Positions 57,701-64,000 of a stretch of DNA of 64,000 nucleotides are shown one piece after another. The position numbers and the translations under genes are program-made. The notes under the pieces are model-generated. The model worked only from the letters and a program-made list of their open reading frames with translations, ran no database searches and was not told where the DNA came from. How positions within the stretch are numbered: the stretch's first letter is position 1; every line of letters starts with the position of its first letter. Origin of the DNA: Branchiostoma belcheri (taxonomy: Eukaryota; Chordata; Leptocardii; Amphioxiformes; Branchiostomatidae); the NCBI RefSeq assembly GCF_001625305.1, contig NW_017804464.1:775164-839163 (forward strand), in the 5' to 3' direction.

Positions 57701-60700
57701 CCACGGCCAGGTACCGTAATGCATCTTGTCCAGTCGGCTGCCAGGCTCCATCGCCGTTCAAGCGGCCCCTGTACGCCTCGGAACCGTTTAGTTGGGATGA
57801 CGCTGTCATCAGGCCATCTGGAATGATGCTGCTATTCTGTACCCCAATAGGTTGGTACACGCCATTCTGTGCGTCTGTTGTAAGAAAGCGAAGAAAAGTC
57901 CATGTAATCAAAAGACAAAGAAAGGTACGTTTTACCTAACTTTTGTATATTTGAAGAGATTTATGACTTCGCGCATCTAACGAAGCACGCGTGAAGCAAC
58001 ACGTAAGCCGGTAAGGGAAGAAACGGGACCTTTACGCATGGTTTAAGACATGCTTAAAGAATGGTTTTTCTCAGTGTACTTTAGTTCAGCAAATTATTTT
58101 CATGTAGCCATCATTGTAGTCAACCAGTAACTTCGCTGTTGGCAGGATTGTCTTGTCTGTTTGATTTACATCTATCTTACATGAAGTTAATAGCTGAAAG
58201 CAGCGGACATGCTGTGATGGCTCACCCTGATCACGCGTACTTCTCGCGTTATTTGTATTTACATGTCATCGTCAGACAGGTCGGTACACAGGCAGTATGT
58301 ACACCTAACGGCAGCCCTGCGACCAGTTCAAATATGGTATTTGTCAACCTCACGTTTATCAAAACGTGAGGGAAAAATGTTGGTAAAATCCTATCCTTGT
58401 TTGTGAATTTATTATTTTATATTAATATTTAGCTTCATATTTGAGTATTTAACTGCAATGTGAAGAAAACAAGTTATTCAACAAGTAACCCGTCTTTTGG
58501 CGTTACGAGTCTATCAAGGAATTTTGTTTGATTTGTTGATATACTATGATTTGTACAAAACCCAATGCCAGTACAAAACGTCGTTTAATTTTCACAACAT
58601 GAATCTGGACCTGTGGACGTTTAATTTGCCCCGTCACCACTGTCTTATCAGTTAGACAGCGACGTGACGTACGGATGTTTTAGAGCTGGGTGGGGCAAGC
58701 TGGAATACAGATATGACTTGTCCAAAAGTCAGTCGGCATTATAGGGGGACTAGGCTACAGAAGCATGTGTTGTTTTCGAAGCTACCACATCGCAGACTCT
58801 ATCTTGGTTACAATGGGTTCTAACGGGGTAATTTCTGAAGACCTGGGTCAATTGCCCGGGCACAACATGACAATTAAGTCGCTATGACTGCAAATTGATG
58901 AACACATATGCATTACAAACACACATGCATTACAAACATGATGACTCAAATTTCTAAAGATCACTTCTACCTTTCTGAAGGCACTTTGATGGAGTTTTAC
59001 TTGTTGATGCCAATGGGATGATGGCTAGAGATTAAGGTCATATCTTTGCCCAAGGGAAGGGGAAGTAATGCTTGTATCCACCAACACACTAAAATAATTT
59101 TCAAGATCACCCCAATTTTACGAGAAAAGGAACATTATTTTGTATCTGGAGAGTATTCGGGTTTTATCAGAATATTGTTACAGTAATATTTTACAAATTC
59201 GGTTGATTTTGTATCAATAAAATGTTGATTTTGAGAAACAACACCGGCCTCTGCTCTTGGGCCTGAAAGAACAGAGAGGCCAGACGTAAGCATACACCAG
59301 GACCGGCCGATTCGCTTCTCACACGGCTGCTATGTGAAGGACGGCCCATTCATATACAGGGAGAACGGAGTAAGGCCTCCGGTATTGGGAACATGATACC
59401 CTGTCACACATTTAAGACCTTCCCCCGAACACCAGCCAACCAAGGTTGGCTAAACTTCGGGAGCAGTCTGGCCAGATTTAGGCCACGCCTAACTTTTGGT
59501 ACAAAAATATAATGAAATTTGAGTTGAATTCGAGTGCCAACCATGCGCCAACCTACTCCCGAATATTAGCAAACCACCAGCCAACTATGACAGAACCTAC
59601 CCTCCACACCCGAATGTTTTAAACATTTTGAAACATTCGGCTGTCTCAGCGCCGAACAGAAGCCAACCTAACCCAACACAAGCGACCCAAAGCCAACCTT
59701 GCATGCTCCCGACCTACTCCAAGCCATGGTTGGGTGGAGGTCGGCTGGTGTTCGGGAGACCATATTCGGCTATGTGCGACAGGGGCTTTACCTATTCCTA
59801 TCCATGGTTGGGTGGTGTTCTGGAGGCCAAATTCAGCTATGTGCGACAGGGGCTTATTATTTTTTTACCTTCTCTCCTGACCATGGTTGGGTTTGGTGGT
59901 GTTTGGGAGGACACATTTGGCTATGTGCGACAGGGGCTTACTATTTTTTTTGTTACCTAGGCTACTCCTAACCATGGTTGGATGGTGTTCTGGAGGCCAA
60001 ATTCAGCTATGTGTAACAGGGGCTTATGACGGAATGACTGATCGACCGGTTGTTTGCGTACCTGCTAATCGCCTGTCCGTGAGGCTGTTACCAGACGTTA
60101 CACCTGAGTGGGGCCGTGCTATAGCGCCGTACCGGGTGTGGAGTGGCACGGGTATTTGTCCTGTCTACTCAAGAGCTTTGCATGAGAAAACACCTGACAA
60201 TGACTCAACGGAACGCCTTGACTCAAGGTTCAGGTCGTTCAGCACTATTACTTACTTCGAGACTCTCTTTTCACCCAATGTGTGCATTTATTAGTCTCAC
60301 TTTGCACTGAATGCGTGCGTTAGACTCTCTTTGCACCGAATGAGTGCATTGATTAAGTAAACGCCATTTCAGTGGACTTATTTGATCACACATATTCATA
60401 TACTAGGGAGTGACAATTAAATGATTGAATCATGCTGCCCACTAAGCAGAACGTCTTAGGCATAACGTTCACGCGACTTATCAAAGAGTAATTGTGGGTC
60501 TCTCAGGACGATTCATAAAGTAATAGTAGAATGGTTTATTATGACATCAACTATATCATAACAGAAGAAGAAGAATATCATAACAGTCGCAGCCCAAAGG
60601 CTGAATTGATAAAAGCGATATTACAGAAATTGACTGCAAAACATGAACAACATTTTTTCTACACAAGCTAAAATCAAAAGCAAATGTTGTACAGTTCAGA

Positions 60701-62723
60701 ATTGAAATTCTTTAAAATCGGATAGAGAATACAAGTTTTAGGGCAATTTGCGGCATTGAAAGACGTGTTTAGTAGGCGGACCATGTGTGGTATAGCGCTC
60801 GTTCTATGGCGTTCAGTTCGACACTTCAAAATGTCCAGATTACTAGCAGTGTGGGACTGTCGACAACTAGCTATCACTAAAGTGTCGAAAAGCATCTTTA
60901 GTATCATAATTTGACAGTATCTAAGGTCAAGCATGACCGCCCGCCGCTGGTCTAGCCTTGGTACGGCCACGCCTTTTCTTATTGTTTACACACTTCATGG
61001 CACGTACCAATGTCCGAGAGGACAGTTCGTGTAGCTGGTATAGCCTCCTTTGCAGGCGTGTCAGGTGCAGTCGCGTTTAGGGGGGGGGGCGGTGTCAGAG
61101 AATTCGAAGGCTGTGGCTGTCAGAGAGGCGCGTTCGATGAGAAAACTTGGCCAATCAGAAAATAGTGCAAATTAGCCCCCCCCCCACGAACGCACCTAGA
61201 ACGCACCTAGAACGCCTGCGAAGGAGGCTAAGTTCACTGCACTGTACATAAAGAGGAGGTAAGAGGAGGGTAAGAATAATCAATGATAAGTTCAATTATA
61301 TTAAGTACTATGTAGTACCATAACTGTGTACGTGAGAGAGGTTCCTAAAACCACCTGTTAACTGGCCTAAATGGTAGAATAAACATCAATGTAAAAAACG
61401 GGGCATGATGATGACGAAACAAACGTTCTACAGGTTATCGCAAATGTCAGTGTAGGCGATTTAACTACTTTTACCTTAAGCTTACACTCTATATATAGCT
61501 ATGATGTTATTTTGCGTGTTACAGATGTCGCGCGATGTGGACACATTTCGGCATCCTGATTGTGCCTTCTGACTAGCATACTTTGTGGGACTGTGATTAT
61601 GGCATGACTTTTGTTAGGTAACGTTAGTTATAACAATGTGCTGAAGGGATAGAGGCGTTGGTCGTATTGATCCAGAAATATAAAGAATGTTGAAAGCTGA
61701 TAAGCTGCTATGAGCTGAAGGGCCCAGACAAACATGTGTGCCGGATGCACGGCTAAAAGACTTTCTCCCCAGCATTGTTGCTGAATAAGCCAAAAGACAC
61801 GGTACCGCCTGACACACCAGATGGAAAATTTCCCATATGCATTATCCATGTCGATATACAACGTAGGCAACGCATGGTTAGTACACAGAGAACAGACCTG
61901 GCAACTCAAACGTCAAAGAAAGGAAAAAAGCATATCATTGTGATCACGAGCATAACATTCATATGGCGTTTGTAAGGATAAAGGTTTAGCGTCGAACCTG
62001 TTTATTTTACCTGCTTCAAACCGTAACCTGGAAGCATCCATCGACCACAAATTGGACGATGTTTTGAACTTCAGTTAAAGAAAACCTCAAGGATTTTCAT
62101 CTCTACCAATACAACATCTAACGCCTCTGCCTCGAATTTGGGTGTGTACAATTTTGTCCATTAATGTGATACCACTGGTCTGTGAGAGTACTAATTTCCC
62201 TGAGCTGTATCTTAACCAACAACTCACTAGAAAATCAGTCTCGTGTCCTGTCTCAACACTTAAGCAGCTTATCGTGTCCCTCATGCGAGAACAGTGTGTC
62301 ATGATTTACACACAGACACTGCTGCATAATCCTATCTAAGTTGGAGAGGTTTTATGGGGGTCATTGTTTGTGTAATGATTATCTTTATGGTCCAAAATGT
62401 CCATATCGCCGATACTATATAAATAATCATTTCTTAAATTGCAGCAAGTAATTAATAAGCGTTAAGAAGTCACTGGTTTCCATGCCAACAAACTACACCC
62501 ATAACCTAGATAATTTATAATCTTTACTAGTAAAGACAACAGAAACAGTTAGATCACAATCTTGGCCCTATAACTTTAACAATACACCACACTTGAGCAC
62601 GTTTGAAGTATGTGCCAACAGTCGTTAGTTATAGAAGTATTGTTTGCGCTTACCTGCAGAAAGTAGAGCTGAGACGACCAGCAAAAACCCTAGGAGAACG
62701 GCCCTCGCACAGGCTAAATCCAT
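45755..62723 (-). CDS. Type I membrane protein: signal peptide, repeated discoidin-like domains, mucin linkers, TM, tail
   Basis: Minus strand. Exon 1 (62654-62723) encodes a signal peptide with core AVLLGFLLVVSALLSA. Each discoidin (F5/8C)-like domain uses two exons. First halves (with mucin linker except in unit 1): 57564-57874, 56421-56992, 54776-55617, 53593-54128, 52277-52737, 51964-gap, 49796-about 51100. Second halves (139 nt, the last 133): 57298-57436, 55949-56087, 54497-54635, 53105-53243, 51477-51615, 49349-49481. The TM exon 48853-49060 has AIVGGSSAGAVLLLMAIIGL. Tail exons are 47847-47900, 47097-47135, 46780-46854, 46471-46509 and 45755-45893 (stop). Domain motifs are IIPDRLMTATSQL, GAWQPSG, LAVDLGKKYYVFGIQTQG, FTGNSDNE and LRIELLGVE. 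Such domains usually bind lipids, glycans or collagen at the cell surface. Phases agree nearly everywhere; unit number is uncertain because of the N gap. No named orthologue was recognised. Confidence 0.85.
51120..53800 (-). repeat. About 1.6-kb tandem segmental duplication inside the discoidin gene
   Basis: The stretch 51125-52167 (linker start, intron, second-half exon, intron, first-half exon) recurs at about 52750-53800 with near identity, intronic words such as CATTGTACTTGGAAAGAAGA and CTGGAATGTAGCAGCCAAAT included. The intron of the unit at 56087-56420 is also almost the same. Coding and intronic identity are similar, which points to recent duplication or gene conversion. Confidence 0.88.
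52168..52186. other. Assembly gap (19 Ns)
   Basis: A run of N interrupts a discoidin first-half exon. Sequence on both sides belongs to nearly identical repeat units, so the gap may hide one or more units or join two misassembled copies. Confidence 0.99.
53950..54110 (-). repeat. 18-bp coding minisatellite (TTPLVT) in mucin linker
   Basis: Repeats of GGAGTCGTTGTGACGAGG and variants encode Thr-Thr-Pro-Leu-Val-Thr units. The linker length varies between units of this gene in line with repeat number. Confidence 0.85.
56785..56975 (-). repeat. 18-bp coding minisatellite (TTPLVT) in second linker
   Basis: About ten copies of GGAGTCGTTGTTACGAGT encode a Thr-rich, O-glycosylation-prone linker. Copies are nearly identical, so length polymorphism is likely. 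Confidence 0.9.
59740..60030 (+). repeat. Tandem array, about 4 copies of 70-100 bp
   Basis: CCATGGTTGGGTGGTGTTCT, then GGCTATGTGCGACAGGGGCT, then a T-rich run repeat four times with length differences. The left edge joins a dispersed repeat (59395 onward) that shares words with the Ptbp intron. Confidence 0.85.
60255..60350 (+). repeat. Three copies of a 32-bp repeat
   Basis: ACTCTCTTTTCACCCAATGT, CTCACTTTGCACTGAATGCG and CTCTCTTTGCACCGAATGAG start successive degenerate units, each followed by TGCATT or TGCGTT. Confidence 0.7.
61041..61230. mobile_element. Foldback MITE related to the 7.6 kb element, 190 bp
   Basis: Starts TAGCCTCCTTTGCAGGCGT and ends CGCCTGCGAAGGAGGCTA. The outer 14-15 bp match the ends of the element at 7645-7821, while the interiors differ, with G and C homopolymers here. 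Confidence 0.8.
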
Positions 62724-64000
62724 CTTCTAGAGCCCACACGAGTTACGGTCTTCTTGTAGGTGTGTTAGTGTAGATAGAACGCTTTTTCAAGGCTTGTTTC
62801 CAACTGGTGACTGGTACTACCGTTCAGATTTGGCCGAGAGAACAGTGGGGGGAGGACGCTTGGTGATTTTCTATATGACCAGTGAGGCACACCGCCCATT
62901 TTGCAAACACAGCTTGAAGGGTGTGGACGGGTGTGGTCCGATGATGTCTCTTCAACGAAGAGCCAATCAAAATACACCTCTCTTTGTGTACACCGCAGAC
63001 CGCTATTCACCTATAAGGTTGATCAGGTGGATATAAAAGCCGCGTCCTCATTGGCCATCCGTGGTCGGCATCTAAAAGAGCTTGCCGTATACGAGACCAA
63101 TCAGAGTCGCCGTGTCATTAATCGTGAATCCACTGACCCCTGTGATTCATTGACAGGGAAAACATTGAAGATAGTTTGTCCATTAGTCAGGTGAGAAGCG
63201 TCAGCGTAACCGACAGGTCGACTCAAATCACACATTTTAAAGTCACTAAGAAAACAGCAGCATGTAGCATAGACAAACAATATAGTATATATGGGTATGA
63301 ATTTCTAAAAAAATGTATGAAGACAACGTTGAAAATAGTACAATGAATTTTCTAAAAGAGGAGTATAATAGGTTAGGAAAAACATGTTTGTACATTGCTG
63401 AATACTTGTCATTTATGTCAATATTTTTCTCTAGGACCCGTAATTTTGTGTGCATTTGTGTAATGGCTGTTTGACATGACTTGGCCTGGCCATTGTAATT
63501 TGTAATAACCAATACTTCATTATTACATGTTTATAAAATAGACAGGCATTGCTGTCTTCACGTCTTCTTTTTTAGATGCTTCTTACGTTACATACTTACA
63601 GGCTACCCATAACCTAGTTTGAAGTAATTCAATCCGATCTTAGGTGGTCTGCTAGTACTTTAAAAAGACCAAAGCTCAAAAGGTGTGTCGACTGATGAAT
63701 TTGAGACGGAAAGGGGGGGGGGGTTAGTGGGTCAAGGGACAGACTTCACGAGCCTATTAACCCAACTATCATTTCCTCTTTTGGAGATAAAACTAAGCAT
63801 TCATCATAATGAATTCCCCACTCCTTTGTAGCCCGGTTACCAAGAGTAACCAGTGTGAACGTGTGAACAAGTGTGAACGACCAAGAGGACACAGCCGCTG
63901 GCTGACCCCTCTTTTGTGACGTCATAGCTGTCACAGATACGTGAGTGCGCACCAGGTTGATTCAGGTAAATGACCGCACAATTGAGACAAGTTAACCATT
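62724..64000. other. Upstream region of the discoidin gene
   Basis: The 5' flank of the minus-strand gene. A TATAAAAG word occurs at about 63034 on the plus strand, which is the wrong orientation for this gene. No coding region was recognised up to the window end. Confidence 0.4.

Larger units (their letters stand above)
57875..62653 (-). other. Large first intron of the discoidin gene
   Basis: 4.8 kb between the signal-peptide exon and the first discoidin exon. It contains the dispersed repeat at 59395-59500, a tandem array at 59740-60030, a short array near 60255-60350 and a MITE at 61041-61230. No further exon was recognised. Confidence 0.6.

Noticed and set aside
63030-63040. TATAAAAG box
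   Set aside because: It points away from the discoidin gene, and no plus-strand gene follows in the window.

Overview
The window looks like a draft assembly from an invertebrate chordate, most likely an amphioxus (Branchiostoma). The reasons are intron-rich genes with animal orthologues, a single Ptbp-like gene, dense small inverted-repeat elements and tRNA-derived SINEs, and a multidomain animal polyketide synthase. The species call is inference. One run of Ns (about 52168-52186) shows the assembly is unfinished. All gene models below come from reading splice sites and codon phase by eye.

Layout. 1-7.6 kb (+): last seven coding exons and a 2 kb 3' UTR of a polypyrimidine-tract-binding protein (Ptbp). 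They include a 34-nt exon preceded by about 276 nt with no AG dinucleotide, the hallmark of the vertebrate PTBP autoregulatory exon. 8.2-11.9 kb (-): complete nine-exon METTL4 (DPPW adenine methyltransferase, 421 aa). 12.5-15.0 kb (+): complete seven-exon HD-domain phosphohydrolase-like gene (262 aa), divergent from METTL4 across a shared promoter region. 17.2-27.3 kb (-): class A peptide-type GPCR with a glycosylated N terminus, seven TM segments and a C-terminal PDZ ligand. One of its introns holds a full-length APE/RT LINE (19271-23112) with an exact 11-bp target-site duplication, and part of its TM6 exon is repeated in a 120-bp tandem array. 27.3-31.9 kb: divergent intergenic region full of foldback elements.

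31.9-42.9 kb (+): the most unusual gene, an animal type I polyketide synthase with order KS-AT-DH-(structural KR)-ER-KR-ACP. It is followed by a degenerate NRPS/AMP-binding domain and, in the last two exons, a PH-like domain. The very long central exon changes frame three times in this sequence. 45.8-62.7 kb (-): a type I membrane protein with signal peptide, about seven Cys-poor discoidin (F5/8C)-like domains joined by Thr/Ser/Pro mucin linkers, a TM segment and a tyrosine-bearing tail. Its repeat units were duplicated recently, introns included, and the assembly gap falls inside them.

The neighbours do not form an operon or pathway. The only evident regulatory link is the METTL4/HD head-to-head pair. 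No retrovirus, LTR or Polinton element, CRISPR array, rRNA or convincing tRNA gene was seen.
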